Origin: Bacillota bacterium
Lineage (GTDB): Bacteria > Bacillota > Clostridia > Saccharofermentanales > Saccharofermentanaceae
Direction: 5' to 3'
Assembly (NCBI GenBank): GCA_023397475.1
Contig: JAEWUD010000017.1
Span: 1 to 51,678 of the forward strand
DNA length: 51,678 bases
Shown: positions 23,152 through 31,914 of the stretch, piece after piece
Numbering within the stretch: the stretch's first letter is position 1
Layout of the letters: each line of letters starts with the position of its first letter
Notes under the pieces: generated by a model
Told to the model about the DNA's origin: nothing
Seen by the model: the letters and a program-made list of their open reading frames with translations, nothing else
The model's database searches: none
Made by a program: the position numbers and the translations under genes

Positions 23152-23625
23152 TTACTTGAGTTCCTTCTTATTCTTCTGTACCTTGACGAGTATCTCTGTC
23201 AATTGATTCTCGAGTTCCGAAAGCCTTGCCCTCGCATAGTCATTGGTCGCCATGCGAATTTGCCATGCGGTCTGATTCGCTTGATCAATTGTCACCTGCG
23301 CCATCTCTCTGGCTCGAAGTGTGATCTCATGCTCATTAATCATAATGGCCGAACGCTGCTCGGTCTCGCGAAGTATACTCTCCGCCTTCTGGCGGGCACT
23401 CGCGACAACCTGTCGATTCTGCTCCAGAAGCCATCTAGCCTGATGGATCTCTTCCGGCAGATTCTCGCGTATCTGGTTAATCCAATACAAGACATCCTCG
23501 CGGTCGAGGATGCAGTTATCGGAGAAAGGAATACTTCTCGCCTGTCGAACGGTTTCCGTCAGCTGATCAAGCAGTTCGATCAAATCCGTCTCTCCGGATT
23601 TACCCTGCCGAAGATTCTCGTGCAT
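23152..23625 (-). CDS. Coiled-coil protein downstream of coaD, unknown function
   Basis: 157 residues from ATG 23625 (MHENLRQG), chosen for the GGAGG 8 bases upstream, which lies just after the coaD stop; an upstream TTG start is possible. After a Gly-rich head, nearly the whole chain from about residue 25 is predicted helical and charged (IHQARWLLEQNRQVVASARQ, AESILRETEQRSA), like the b subunit of ATP synthase or DivIVA-type coiled coils. Comparable proteins are often seen after coaD in Clostridia. There is no membrane segment. The function is unknown; a cytoplasmic scaffold or polar protein is plausible. Confidence 0.7.
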   Translation of the reverse strand: MHENLRQGKSGETDLIELLDQLTETVRQARSIPFSDNCILDREDVLYWINQIRENLPEEIHQARWLLEQNRQVVASARQKAESILRETEQRSAIMINEHEITLRAREMAQVTIDQANQTAWQIRMATNDYARARLSELENQLTEILVKVQKNKKELK

Positions 23626-23639
23626 GCCTGGATCCTCCA

Positions 23640-24134
23640 TCAACTCTGCGCGTTCCTTTCCATCAGTTTCTGCTTCACCCGATCAACAATCTCGGATGAC
23701 ACCATACCGGATATATCTCCGCCGTAATAAGCCACCTCACGGATGACCGAGGAGCTCGTATATGCCAAGTCGGATTGACATGGCAAGAGGATGACTTCGT
23801 AGCCCTTACAAAGGAGTCGATTCGCAGCCGCCATCTCTGCCTCATTGCGAAAATCCGATTCACTCCGCAGTCCGCGGACGACCGAACACGCGTCGACCTC
23901 GCGAAAAAGATCGACCAGAAGGCGATCATAAGCGATCACCTCAACGCCCGGGAGATCCATAAGACACATCCGCGCCATATCAACACGTTCCTCAAGGGTA
24001 AATACGGTATTCTTGGCGCGATTCCTCATGACAGCCACGACCAGGCGGTCACAAAGCTTAGAGGCACGTCGAGCAATATCAACGTGTCCGAGCGAAAACG
24101 GATCGAAGCTTCCGGGGAAAATCATCGTCCTCAC
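23640..24134 (-). CDS. coaD: Phosphopantetheine adenylyltransferase
   Basis: 164 residues with a GTG start at 24134. It makes dephospho-CoA from 4'-phosphopantetheine and ATP. The nucleotidyltransferase motif is PGSFDPFSLGH, and RGLRSESDFRNEAEMAAANR is the substrate region; YTSSSVIREVAYYGGD matches the family C-terminus. I prefer GTG (giving MRTMIFPGSFD, the usual family length) because GGAGG lies 11 bases upstream; the ATG three codons later has only a very close AGG. It starts 4 bases after the rsmD stop, the standard rsmD-coaD pair. Confidence 0.95.
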   Translation of the reverse strand: MRTMIFPGSFDPFSLGHVDIARRASKLCDRLVVAVMRNRAKNTVFTLEERVDMARMCLMDLPGVEVIAYDRLLVDLFREVDACSVVRGLRSESDFRNEAEMAAANRLLCKGYEVILLPCQSDLAYTSSSVIREVAYYGGDISGMVSSEIVDRVKQKLMERNAQS

Positions 24135-24138
24135 GTGC

Positions 24139-24720
24139 TCAGAAACCTCCATCATAATAAGTATCTGTAGAATAAAATGTTAGCATTGTCGTCCCGTACT
24201 TACAACGCCTGTACAATGTCAAATTCATTACATTTTCAGGAGTGGTATCTGTCGTTGCATGCTCGAGAATTACGAGACCTCCCGTACAAATCATGCGGTT
24301 CTCACAAAGGATTTTCGCAATGGATTCAAAATGCGAAACGGCGTCTCGATATGGAGGATCCATGAAAACTATATCAAAAACGTCGCCTTCTTCCGCGAGA
24401 ATTCGAAGTGACCGGTGAACGTCCGTCCGCAACAGTCGAACTTCATCGGCCAGGCCGAGCTTCGTGATATTTTTACGGATGACTCCGGCGGCTTCGTTTC
24501 CGCTGTCAACAAGAACCGCTTTTCGAGCGCCGCGGCTGACCGCCTCAATTCCCATTTGACCGCTTCCCGCAAAAAGATCGAGAAATCGTCCGTCCGGAAT
24601 GCGTGCCTGAAGGATGGAGAACAGCGCTTCCTTTACCTTGTCCGTCGTCGGTCTCGTCTTCTCTCCGGCCGGAGCCGCAAGAGGTATGCCGCCGAAGCGG
24701 CCTGAAATTACTCTCGGCAT
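24139..24720 (-). CDS. rsmD: 16S rRNA m2G966 methyltransferase
   Basis: 193 residues. A SAM-dependent methyltransferase of G966 in 16S rRNA. The N-terminal MPRVISGRFGG and RPTTDKVKEALFSIL, motif I LDLFAGSGQMGIEA and the catalytic DPPY (FMDPPYRD) are all present. AAAGGA lies 5 bases before ATG 24720. A hairpin in the recG-rsmD gap partly covers the ribosome binding site. Confidence 0.97.
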   Translation of the reverse strand: MPRVISGRFGGIPLAAPAGEKTRPTTDKVKEALFSILQARIPDGRFLDLFAGSGQMGIEAVSRGARKAVLVDSGNEAAGVIRKNITKLGLADEVRLLRTDVHRSLRILAEEGDVFDIVFMDPPYRDAVSHFESIAKILCENRMICTGGLVILEHATTDTTPENVMNLTLYRRCKYGTTMLTFYSTDTYYDGGF

Positions 24721-24734
24721 AAAATTCCTTTCTC

Positions 24735-24757
24735 ACCGGCGATGGGGGAAAGCCGGT
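24735..24757. other. Hairpin before rsmD
   Basis: ACCGGC (24735-24740) and GCCGGT (24752-24757) pair around an 11-base loop in the 48-base gap between the recG stop and the rsmD start. On the transcript it lies 5' of the rsmD ribosome binding site. It has no T-tract, so it is not a standard terminator. Confidence 0.4.
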
Positions 24758-24768
24758 CTCTTGTTCTT

Positions 24769-26916
24769 CTATAAGGAAGGATGCTCGAGCCGGTTTCCGA
24801 ACCGGCGCAGGAAGGCCTCCGGAAGTTTTCTGTGCGAAGGCAGCTCAAGGAGCGGATCCTCCGCGTAGATATCGTCAAGAGCAAGTGTTACCCGAGACAG
24901 CACATCCGTGTCCCGATACAGGTTTGCGATGCGTAGCGCAGGAATTCCGTGCTGCCTCGTACCGAAGAAATCCCCGGGGCCGCGAAGTTCCAGATCCTTA
25001 CGGGCGATTTGAAATCCGTCCGTCGTCTTGCACAGCGTCTTCAACCGTTCTCCGGAGACGCCCGATCTCTTATCGCTCATCAGGACACATACGGAGCGAT
25101 GTTGTCCGCGACCGACGCGACCGCGCAACTGGTGCAGCTGCGAGAGTCCGAAACGTTCGGCATTCTCGATCACCATGAGCGTCGCGTTCGGATTGTCGAC
25201 ACCGACCTCGACAACCGTCGTACAGACAAGGATCTTACTCTCTCCTTCGATGAATCGCCGCATGACGAGATCCTTATCCGAAGATCTCAAGCCGCCGTGA
25301 AGAAGCCCGACCCCTTCAGCGGGAAAAACCTCGGTCCGAAGCCTCTCGAAAAGTGCCGTTGCCGAGATCATACCGGGTTCGGACTCATCGGAAAAATCTT
25401 CGTCCAAATGAGTTTCCTCGTCAATTGTCGGGCAGACAAAATACACCTGCCGCCCTTCGTCGAGTTGTTTGCGAACGAGTGCGAACACACGCTCCTCTTC
25501 GGCATAGGAAGCAGTGTAGGTCTCTATGGGAATTCGTCCCGCCGGGATCGACCGTATGACGGAGATATCCAGATCTCCGTAGAGAATCAGCGCGAGCGTG
25601 CGCGGTATGGGTGTCGCCGACATAACGAGTGTATGGGGGCTGCGCATTTCGCGATCCAGAAAAGTTGCCCGTTGCCGTACGCCGAAGCGGTGCTGCTCGT
25701 CGGTCACGGTTAAGGCGAGCGCATCAAAGCAGATTTTCTCGGATAATACCGCATGTGTCCCGACAAGAACAGCGATCTGACCATTGGCCAGCTCGGTTCG
25801 AATACGCTTCTTCTCGGCGGCGGAAGTGCTTCCGAGAAGAAGTGCGACGGCTATGCCTGCCGGCGCGAAGATGCGTCCGAGCGTCGCCGCATGCTGAGCG
25901 GCAAGAATGGATGTCGGCGCCAGAAGAACGCTCTGTTTCCCGCAAAGCGCACAGGCAAGCATGCTCACGGCGGCGACGACGGTCTTACCCGATCCGACAT
26001 CGCCTTGAATCAGCCGATTCATCGGGGATTCCTTCTTCATGTCTTGAAGGATAGCCGTGATGACTTTGTTCTGATCCTGCGTCAGTTCAAAGGGCAAAGC
26101 ATGGACGACCGAGGCCATGCGCTTCTTCTCTGATTCCCCGATAAGAATGCGATAAGACTTCTCGATGCCGTGTTTCTTATTCTTCATGTAGCGCAACCCG
26201 CCCTGAACGAGAAAGAGCTCTTCATAGACCAGACGTTCTCTGGCCTTTCGCTCGGCTTCCCGGGACGTGGGGCGGTGGATCATCTCATAGGCATAACCGA
26301 CGTCACACAATGACTCGGCGGCGAGAATCGCAGGCGGCAAGACCTCGGGAATCAGAGGAATTCCCCTCCCTGTCGCGGACGCGATCACCTGCCGTAACAC
26401 CCCCTGCGAAAGACCTTTTGTCAGGGGGTAAAGCGGCAATATCTCCGGCGTCACACCTTCCTTTGATGCTTGGATCGCGGGATTCGTCACGTCGAAAACG
26501 CTCCCGTCTCTACGGATCTTTCCGCGGAAAAAGAAGGTTTCGCCCTTTTCCAGCCTTTTTTCGAGATACGGCTGATTAAACCAGGTCGCGCGTATCGTTC
26601 CGGTCGGATCAGAAAGGACCGTCGACAGCATTGACATATGACCTTTGCGCAAGAGCGACGGTTTACGGCGTACGACTGCCTGAAACGACATCACCTCTTT
26701 GTCGCGAAGATCCGCGATCGGTGTTACATCCGTCCAATCAACGTAATCTCTGGGAAAATAGGAAAGCAGGTCGGAAATTGTGTATACGGATAGCTTCTCG
26801 AGAAGCTTCTGTCTCTTCGCGGCGACCGACGGCAGAAGCGAGACCGGGGCATCGAGAAATTCAACGTCCTTGGGTACGCTTGCCGGTTCGCTTTTCGGTG
26901 TCTTGGGCTTTGGCAT
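24769..26916 (-). CDS. recG: ATP-dependent DNA helicase RecG
   Basis: 715 residues. Branch-migration helicase acting on stalled forks and Holliday junctions. An N-terminal wedge/OB domain (LLSYFPRDYVDWT) is followed by helicase motifs: motif I GDVGSGKTVVA, motif II VTDEQHRFG (DExH-like DEQH), motif III SATPIPRTLAL, and motif VI LHQLRGRVGRG. ATG 26916 (MPKPKTPKSE) has GGAGG 9 bases upstream, although the frame extends 36 codons upstream. With this start recG overlaps the end of nth by 56 bases in another frame, and its ribosome binding site lies inside nth. Confidence 0.97.
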   Translation of the reverse strand: MPKPKTPKSEPASVPKDVEFLDAPVSLLPSVAAKRQKLLEKLSVYTISDLLSYFPRDYVDWTDVTPIADLRDKEVMSFQAVVRRKPSLLRKGHMSMLSTVLSDPTGTIRATWFNQPYLEKRLEKGETFFFRGKIRRDGSVFDVTNPAIQASKEGVTPEILPLYPLTKGLSQGVLRQVIASATGRGIPLIPEVLPPAILAAESLCDVGYAYEMIHRPTSREAERKARERLVYEELFLVQGGLRYMKNKKHGIEKSYRILIGESEKKRMASVVHALPFELTQDQNKVITAILQDMKKESPMNRLIQGDVGSGKTVVAAVSMLACALCGKQSVLLAPTSILAAQHAATLGRIFAPAGIAVALLLGSTSAAEKKRIRTELANGQIAVLVGTHAVLSEKICFDALALTVTDEQHRFGVRQRATFLDREMRSPHTLVMSATPIPRTLALILYGDLDISVIRSIPAGRIPIETYTASYAEEERVFALVRKQLDEGRQVYFVCPTIDEETHLDEDFSDESEPGMISATALFERLRTEVFPAEGVGLLHGGLRSSDKDLVMRRFIEGESKILVCTTVVEVGVDNPNATLMVIENAERFGLSQLHQLRGRVGRGQHRSVCVLMSDKRSGVSGERLKTLCKTTDGFQIARKDLELRGPGDFFGTRQHGIPALRIANLYRDTDVLSRVTLALDDIYAEDPLLELPSHRKLPEAFLRRFGNRLEHPSL

Positions 26917-27535
26917 AGGAGCACGCCTCCCGCAGCGGGCATATTTCGCATTTTGGCTGTCTTGCGGAGCACAGGTTTCTGCCGTGCGCAACAAGTCTAT
27001 GCCCCAGTGTAATCCAATGCTCACGGGGCACGCAAGCCATCAGGTCTTTTTCGATACCCGCCGGCGTTGTCTTATCGGACAGGCCGAGACGAACGGCGAC
27101 ACGGGCGCAGTGCGTATCCACGACGACCGCCGGAATCTTGTAAATCTCTCCGAGCATCAGATTGGCAATTTTGCGACCGACACCGGGCAGTTCTTCCAGC
27201 GCCTCGCGATCCGCCGGAATTCCTCCGCCGTATTTCGCGAGAAGGATCGCGCTCGAACGGACAAGCGCTCTGGCTTTGGCGTTGTAAAGACCACAACTCT
27301 TGATCCTTCGGCCGATGACTTCCTCGGATTCGGCGGCAAAGGCTTGCGGGTCGGGATAATCGATAAATAATGTCCGGGTTGTCTCATTGACCCGTTTGTC
27401 CGTGCATTGCGCGGACAGAATCGCTCCGACAAAGAGGTGAAACGGGTCCCCGTCGTTGTCCAATGAGCATTCGGCATCCGGATATAAATCAGTAAGACCG
27501 GTAAGAATCCTCGTGATCTCTGCTCTCTTCTTCAT
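26861..27535 (-). CDS. nth: Endonuclease III (DNA glycosylase/AP lyase)
   Basis: 224 residues. It removes oxidised pyrimidines and cuts AP sites. The helix-hairpin-helix LPGVGRKIANLMLG carries the catalytic Lys122, and Asp140 is in VVVDTHCARVA; the 4Fe-4S cysteines are 189, 196, 199 and 205 (CSARQPKCEICPLREAC). ATG 27535 overlaps the histidine kinase stop (ATGA). The C-terminal tail after the cluster overlaps recG by 56 bases. Confidence 0.97.
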   Translation of the reverse strand: MKKRAEITRILTGLTDLYPDAECSLDNDGDPFHLFVGAILSAQCTDKRVNETTRTLFIDYPDPQAFAAESEEVIGRRIKSCGLYNAKARALVRSSAILLAKYGGGIPADREALEELPGVGRKIANLMLGEIYKIPAVVVDTHCARVAVRLGLSDKTTPAGIEKDLMACVPREHWITLGHRLVAHGRNLCSARQPKCEICPLREACSYAKAQDTEKRTGKRTQGR

Positions 27536-29055
27536 TCGACATCACCGTCAATTTCCGATGCAGAGAGAGAGAACGTGAAACGGGCTCCGCCCAGTGCCGG
27601 ACTGTCGTCCACCTCGATCGTCTGGCTGTGGGCAAGAAGAATCTCTTTGCAAATAAACAAACCCAACCCTGAGCCCTGATTGGCGCGCGACGGATCGATC
27701 TTGTAGAAGCTCTCGAAAATTCGCGATCGCTTGTCTTTGGAGATACCGGGGCCGGAATCTTCCACGATGACGAGAACTTTGCCCTTCTTCGGCAGCCGCC
27801 TGGTCGTTATCGCAATATCTCCGCTGTGATTCGTAAATTTGATTGCGTTCATGATCAGGTTATGGACCACGCGTGCGATCGCTTCTCTGTCGGCAGACAC
27901 ATAGAGGGGCCGGCCTTCATTCTTATCTTCTTCGAGCTGTACTCCGAGATTCTTTTCGCGCAACATACCTTCGAGCCCGACGAGACTCTCGTGAATCATC
28001 TCATGAATGTCAAAGGAAGTAATCTTCAACGCATCCAGCCTTCCGAGAGACGACGCCTCTGTCATCGATGTCATCAACGATCCGATTCGATCCGCTTCCT
28101 GCTTCGTGATGGCAAGATAGTGTTCAAATTGTTCCGGCGGGATCGTGCCGTCAAGCATCGCCGTCAAAAATCCCTTGATCGAAGTCAGCGGCGTCCGTAA
28201 ATCGTGAGCGATACTGGAGATAAACACTTTGCGGTCATTCTCCTGACGTTCGAGGCGGTCGATCATCTCATTCACCGCCATAACCATGACGGTCAATTCA
28301 TCGTTGATTGCAAACTGCATCGGCGTCTCTCGTTCATGTTCGGGTAAAATAATACGCGCCGACAGATCACCGTTCTTGACCCGGCGGGCGACATCCGACA
28401 GAAGACGTATCGGTCGTAAGAGCGACCGGGTCATTAAGGTAAACAGGACGAGCGCAATGGCAAAAGAAATCAGGACCGGCATCGCCAATGCCTTAAAAAG
28501 CATTGTAAATGTCTCCTGCTCGAGGTCTACCGGATAGTGAAGAATTAGAAATTTACCGTCATCGTTCAACGGATAGGCAGCGGAAATCCAGACGTTGCGA
28601 GGGTCGGAGAATAAGCCGTTCTGTGTACCGAGGATCACGCCGCCCGCGGAACTATCCGTCAAACCTCGTCGTTGGATTCCGGTCATATAGTACGTGTTCT
28701 CAATATGACTGAGCTGCGTGACGGCCTGGTTTGGGATATCCGTCGCATAGGAGATCTCCCCGTCGCTCTCGACATACCAGGCAAATGAGTCCGCTGTTTC
28801 CGCGAGAGCGAAAATATACGTACTTGCCATCGCATTGAGTTCGTTGGGATCTGTGACCTTCTCCGATATCAGCTTGTATCCATCCGCCGCATTTTTGGCG
28901 GACCGATACAGCGAATCCGAGCGTTCGGAAACAATCGTCTGCGATGTCTGCTGGTAGTAAATCACGCAGAGAATCGCGAAAACCAAGATGGTGCAAAGCG
29001 CAAGCGAAATGATCGTCCGATAGTAGACGGATCGCCCCTTCTTCTCTTCTGTCAT
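27532..29055 (-). CDS. Sensor histidine kinase (HAMP, HisKA, HATPase_c)
   Basis: 507 residues. It has a membrane helix at about 14-34, an extracellular sensor domain of about 150 residues, a second helix at about 190-208, a HAMP linker (LRPIRLLSDVARRVKNGDLSA), the phospho-acceptor His284 in SSIAHDLRTPLTSIKG, the N box (NLIMNAIKFT), DSGPGIS and GSGLGLFICK. The domain order is that of PhoR/ResE-like kinases. GAGG lies 11 bases before ATG 29055, 26 bases after the response regulator gene, its evident partner. The signal is not known from sequence; the sensor domain has no recognised motif. Confidence 0.93.
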   Translation of the reverse strand: MTEEKKGRSVYYRTIISLALCTILVFAILCVIYYQQTSQTIVSERSDSLYRSAKNAADGYKLISEKVTDPNELNAMASTYIFALAETADSFAWYVESDGEISYATDIPNQAVTQLSHIENTYYMTGIQRRGLTDSSAGGVILGTQNGLFSDPRNVWISAAYPLNDDGKFLILHYPVDLEQETFTMLFKALAMPVLISFAIALVLFTLMTRSLLRPIRLLSDVARRVKNGDLSARIILPEHERETPMQFAINDELTVMVMAVNEMIDRLERQENDRKVFISSIAHDLRTPLTSIKGFLTAMLDGTIPPEQFEHYLAITKQEADRIGSLMTSMTEASSLGRLDALKITSFDIHEMIHESLVGLEGMLREKNLGVQLEEDKNEGRPLYVSADREAIARVVHNLIMNAIKFTNHSGDIAITTRRLPKKGKVLVIVEDSGPGISKDKRSRIFESFYKIDPSRANQGSGLGLFICKEILLAHSQTIEVDDSPALGGARFTFSLSASEIDGDVE

Positions 29056-29081
29056 ATCGGCAACTGCCTCATCGTTTCAAA

Positions 29082-29801
29082 CTACGAAAGGTTCGTCTCA
29101 AACTTGTATCCCACGCCCCAGACAGTCTTGATCTGCCAGTTAACCACCTTGGTGACGTCTTCGATCTTCTCGCGGATACGTTTGACATGAACGTCGACCG
29201 TACGGGATTCTCCGTAAAAATCATACCCCCATACGTTCTCCAGAAGTTGTTCGCGCGTAAAAACGCGGTTCGGATGCGAAGCGAGAAAGAACAACAGTTC
29301 CAGCTCCTTAGGCGGCATCTCGATCTCTTTGTCATCGACAGACACCGCGTATCGAGCCTTATCGATCGTGAGCCCTTGATAGGTCACGACCTCACTGGCT
29401 TCCTTCTGCTCAGCGGGAGGTAAAACGGAATCTTCCTTCTTCTCGACGCGGCGCAATATGGCCTTAACGCGAGCGAGAAGCTCCTTGGGCTCGAAGGGTT
29501 TCTGAACATAATCATCCGCGCCAAGCTCGAGTCCTACCACCTTGTCAAGGGTATCGGTGCGTGCGGTCAGCATGATGATCGGGGTGTCGGAAACTTTGCG
29601 AATCTCGCGACAGATATCATATCCGTCGCGCCCGGGGAGCATCAGATCCAGAATCACGATATCCGGTTGAGAGACAATAAATGTATCGAAGGCTCTCTCG
29701 CCCGTAAGACAACTGATGACGGCAAAGCCGTCCTTATCGAAATACAGTCGCAGCACTTCTACAATATTCGGATCGTCATCTACGACAAGAACCTTCTTCA
29801 T
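29082..29801 (-). CDS. OmpR-family response regulator
   Basis: 239 residues from ATG 29801 (MKKVLVVDDD), which has GAGG 8 bases upstream. The receiver domain has acidic Asp8-Asp10, the phospho-Asp52 in VILDLMLPG, the Thr in MLTARTD and the Lys in VQKPFEPKE. A winged-helix OmpR/PhoB DNA-binding domain follows (MPPKELELLFFLASHPNRVF, REQLLENVWGYDF, RTVDVHVKRIREKI). It precedes its kinase and starts 10 bases after nrdR. It resembles PhoP/WalR-like regulators of Firmicutes; the targets are not evident. Confidence 0.94.
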   Translation of the reverse strand: MKKVLVVDDDPNIVEVLRLYFDKDGFAVISCLTGERAFDTFIVSQPDIVILDLMLPGRDGYDICREIRKVSDTPIIMLTARTDTLDKVVGLELGADDYVQKPFEPKELLARVKAILRRVEKKEDSVLPPAEQKEASEVVTYQGLTIDKARYAVSVDDKEIEMPPKELELLFFLASHPNRVFTREQLLENVWGYDFYGESRTVDVHVKRIREKIEDVTKVVNWQIKTVWGVGYKFETNLS

Positions 29802-29811
29802 ACGATGCACC

Positions 29812-30267
29812 TCACGACTTCTTCAACATTTCGTTGAGTTCCTCGAGAAAAGAATTGACATCCTTAAACTGCCGGTACACCGACGCAAATCGCACGTAGG
29901 CGACTTCATCGATGTCCTTGAGCCTTTGCATTACGAGTTCACCGACATCTTGCGACGAGATCTCCCGATTTGCCGATGACTGTACGCGTGCCTCCACATA
30001 AGAGAGCAGTTCAAGAAGCTGGTCGTTGGACACAGGTCTTTTCTCGCATGCCTTGAGAAGTCCCTTAAGAATCTTCTCCCGGTTAAACGGCTCTCGCGTC
30101 CCATCCTTCTTTACAACAAGAAGAGGTAAAGTCTCAATCTTCTCGTAGGTCGTGAAACGCGCCTGACATCCGCTGCACTCTCTGCGTCTGCGGATGGCGG
30201 CACCTTCTTCCGCCGGCCGGGAATCGATGACACGGTCTTCGTCGTGTCCACAAAACGGGCACTTCAT
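29812..30267 (-). CDS. nrdR: Transcriptional repressor NrdR
   Basis: 151 residues. It represses ribonucleotide reductase genes by sensing ATP/dATP. The zinc ribbon is CPFCGHDEDRVIDSR with CSGCQARFTTYE, and the ATP-cone domain follows (VVKKDGTREPFNREKILKGL). It starts 6 bases after ftsZ, with a weak GGATGAG site in the ftsZ end. No NrdR boxes or nrd genes are visible in this window, so its targets lie elsewhere. Confidence 0.97.
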   Translation of the reverse strand: MKCPFCGHDEDRVIDSRPAEEGAAIRRRRECSGCQARFTTYEKIETLPLLVVKKDGTREPFNREKILKGLLKACEKRPVSNDQLLELLSYVEARVQSSANREISSQDVGELVMQRLKDIDEVAYVRFASVYRQFKDVNSFLEELNEMLKKS

Positions 30268-30273
30268 ATAACG

Positions 30274-31779
30274 TTACTCATCCGCATTATCATTGTCCGT
30301 CAGAAACCACGGCAAAATGCGGTTCTTCTTCTCCTGCGGCCTTCCCGACTCGGGAGCGGGAGGTGCGTTGCGAGAAGGACGGGTCGGCGCAACATTCGGC
30401 TGCGGGCGTCCGGCGGACGGTGCAGGCTGATACGGAGCGGGCTCACGTGTCGGTGCCGGTTGATAGGGAGCAGGCTGCGGGTATCCTTGCGAATGCTGCG
30501 GATATCCCGACGGAGGCGCATACGAAGGTGACGGCGCGGCGCTCGGCGGGAAATAAGGCGCGGGCTCGGAGACCGGAGCCTCCTGCGGCTGATACGGCTT
30601 GATCACGGGCGCGGACGCCTGTCTCTGTTGCTCGGGGTCTCCGAACAGGAACTGCGGCATTTCCGGCTGTCGCTTGGGAGCGGGCGCTTCTTCCTGCCTG
30701 GAGGCAAACGAGGGCACCGTGTTCTGCGGAATAACCGGTTCACGTACGGCGGTCACCGGCGGATTATTGCGGGAGATAATCGATGTCACAGGGCGGAAGC
30801 TCTGCGGCTGGTCCGCACGCTCAAAACCGGAAGCGATCACTGTTATCATGATCTCGTCCTCCAGAGTCGGATCAATGACGGCACCGACGATGATATCGGC
30901 ATCGCTTGAAACGGCATCGCGTACAACCGACGCGGCTTCGTCAATCTCATGAAGCTTCATGTTACGGCCGCCGGTGAAATTGATGATAACACCGCGGGCA
31001 CCCTCAATCGTCGTATCCAGAAGCGGGCTGTTAATAGCCTGCTTCACGGCCGTTGCGGCACGGTTCTCCCCGGAAGCGCGACCGATACCCATATGACATA
31101 CACCGGCATTGGTCATGACACGGCGAACGTCCGCCAAGTCAAGGTTAATGAGACCGGGAATCGCAACCAGATCAGAAATACCGGCAACACCGAACTTAAG
31201 AACCTGATCCGCCATGTTAAAGGCATCGTCAATCGACGTATCTTCATCGGTGATCTCAAGCAGCTTATCATTGGCAACAATAATCAGAGAATCGACATAC
31301 TTCTCAATCTCGCGGATTCCTCGTTCGGCGTTCTGCGCCCGGCGGGGACCTTCGAATCGGAATGGTCTGGTTACGACCGCTACGGTAAGAATACCGAGTT
31401 CACGGGCAATCTGTGCGACAACAGGAGCAGCACCCGTACCTGTGCCGCCGCCCATTCCTGCGGTTACGAATAACATGTCCGTCCCGCGAATCGATTGCGC
31501 AATCTCATCCTTGGACTCTTCGGCAGCCTTCTCACCGATGCTCGGATCGGCTCCGCAGCCCAAGCCTCGGGTAATCTTCTCACCGATCTGAATTCGGGAT
31601 TGCGCCTTAGACCGGGCCAGAGCCTGATGGTCCGTGTTGATGGAGATGAAATCTATACCCTGGACGGCACTGTCAATCATCCGGTCAACGGCGTTACAGC
31701 CGCCGCCTCCGACGCCGACAACCTTAATCGCGGCAAACGGCTCTTCCTCCATCGAGAAACCCAGTCTGTAATCTGACAT
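30274..31779 (-). CDS. ftsZ: Cell division GTPase FtsZ with very long Pro/Gln-rich linker
   Basis: 501 residues from ATG 31779, seven bases after GGAGGG; most FtsZ proteins have about 350-400. It polymerises into the Z ring. The nucleotide-binding region (VGVGGGGCNAV), the GTPase box GMGGGTGTG (108-116) and the T7 loop NLDLADVRRVM are intact. After the conserved core (to about 325) there is a 160-residue linker of repeated Pro, Ala, Gln and Tyr (PAPYQPAPTREPAPYQPAP), then the C-terminal peptide RILPWFLTDND that binds partners. It has its own promoter and is followed closely by nrdR. No ftsA precedes it. Confidence 0.98.
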   Translation of the reverse strand: MSDYRLGFSMEEEPFAAIKVVGVGGGGCNAVDRMIDSAVQGIDFISINTDHQALARSKAQSRIQIGEKITRGLGCGADPSIGEKAAEESKDEIAQSIRGTDMLFVTAGMGGGTGTGAAPVVAQIARELGILTVAVVTRPFRFEGPRRAQNAERGIREIEKYVDSLIIVANDKLLEITDEDTSIDDAFNMADQVLKFGVAGISDLVAIPGLINLDLADVRRVMTNAGVCHMGIGRASGENRAATAVKQAINSPLLDTTIEGARGVIINFTGGRNMKLHEIDEAASVVRDAVSSDADIIVGAVIDPTLEDEIMITVIASGFERADQPQSFRPVTSIISRNNPPVTAVREPVIPQNTVPSFASRQEEAPAPKRQPEMPQFLFGDPEQQRQASAPVIKPYQPQEAPVSEPAPYFPPSAAPSPSYAPPSGYPQHSQGYPQPAPYQPAPTREPAPYQPAPSAGRPQPNVAPTRPSRNAPPAPESGRPQEKKNRILPWFLTDNDNADE

Positions 31780-31857
31780 ATCAATACCCTCCATTTATTT
31801 CAATAACATTTCAGCAAACGTTGTCCATTTATCGTATGTTTTGTGCCAATTTACCTG

Positions 31858-31886
31858 ATTTTACACTAAATATAGTGGTCAATCAA
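31858..31886 (-). promoter_or_regulatory. Promoter of ftsZ, spacer holds a palindrome
   Basis: TTGATT (31886-31881), 17 bases, TAAAAT (31863-31858), with TG two bases upstream of the -10. The spacer contains CACTA-AATA-TAGTG (31864-31877), a perfect 5-bp inverted repeat, which could be a repressor site. It lies in the 135-base gap between sbp and ftsZ. Confidence 0.65.
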
Positions 31887-31914
31887 GAGAATTTGTACGA
31901 TTGTTTCAATTGTG

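Noticed and set aside
23152..23625. ATP synthase b subunit or DivIVA
   Set aside because: Only the coiled-coil character agrees. There is no membrane helix for the first and no conserved N-terminal membrane-binding motif for the second.
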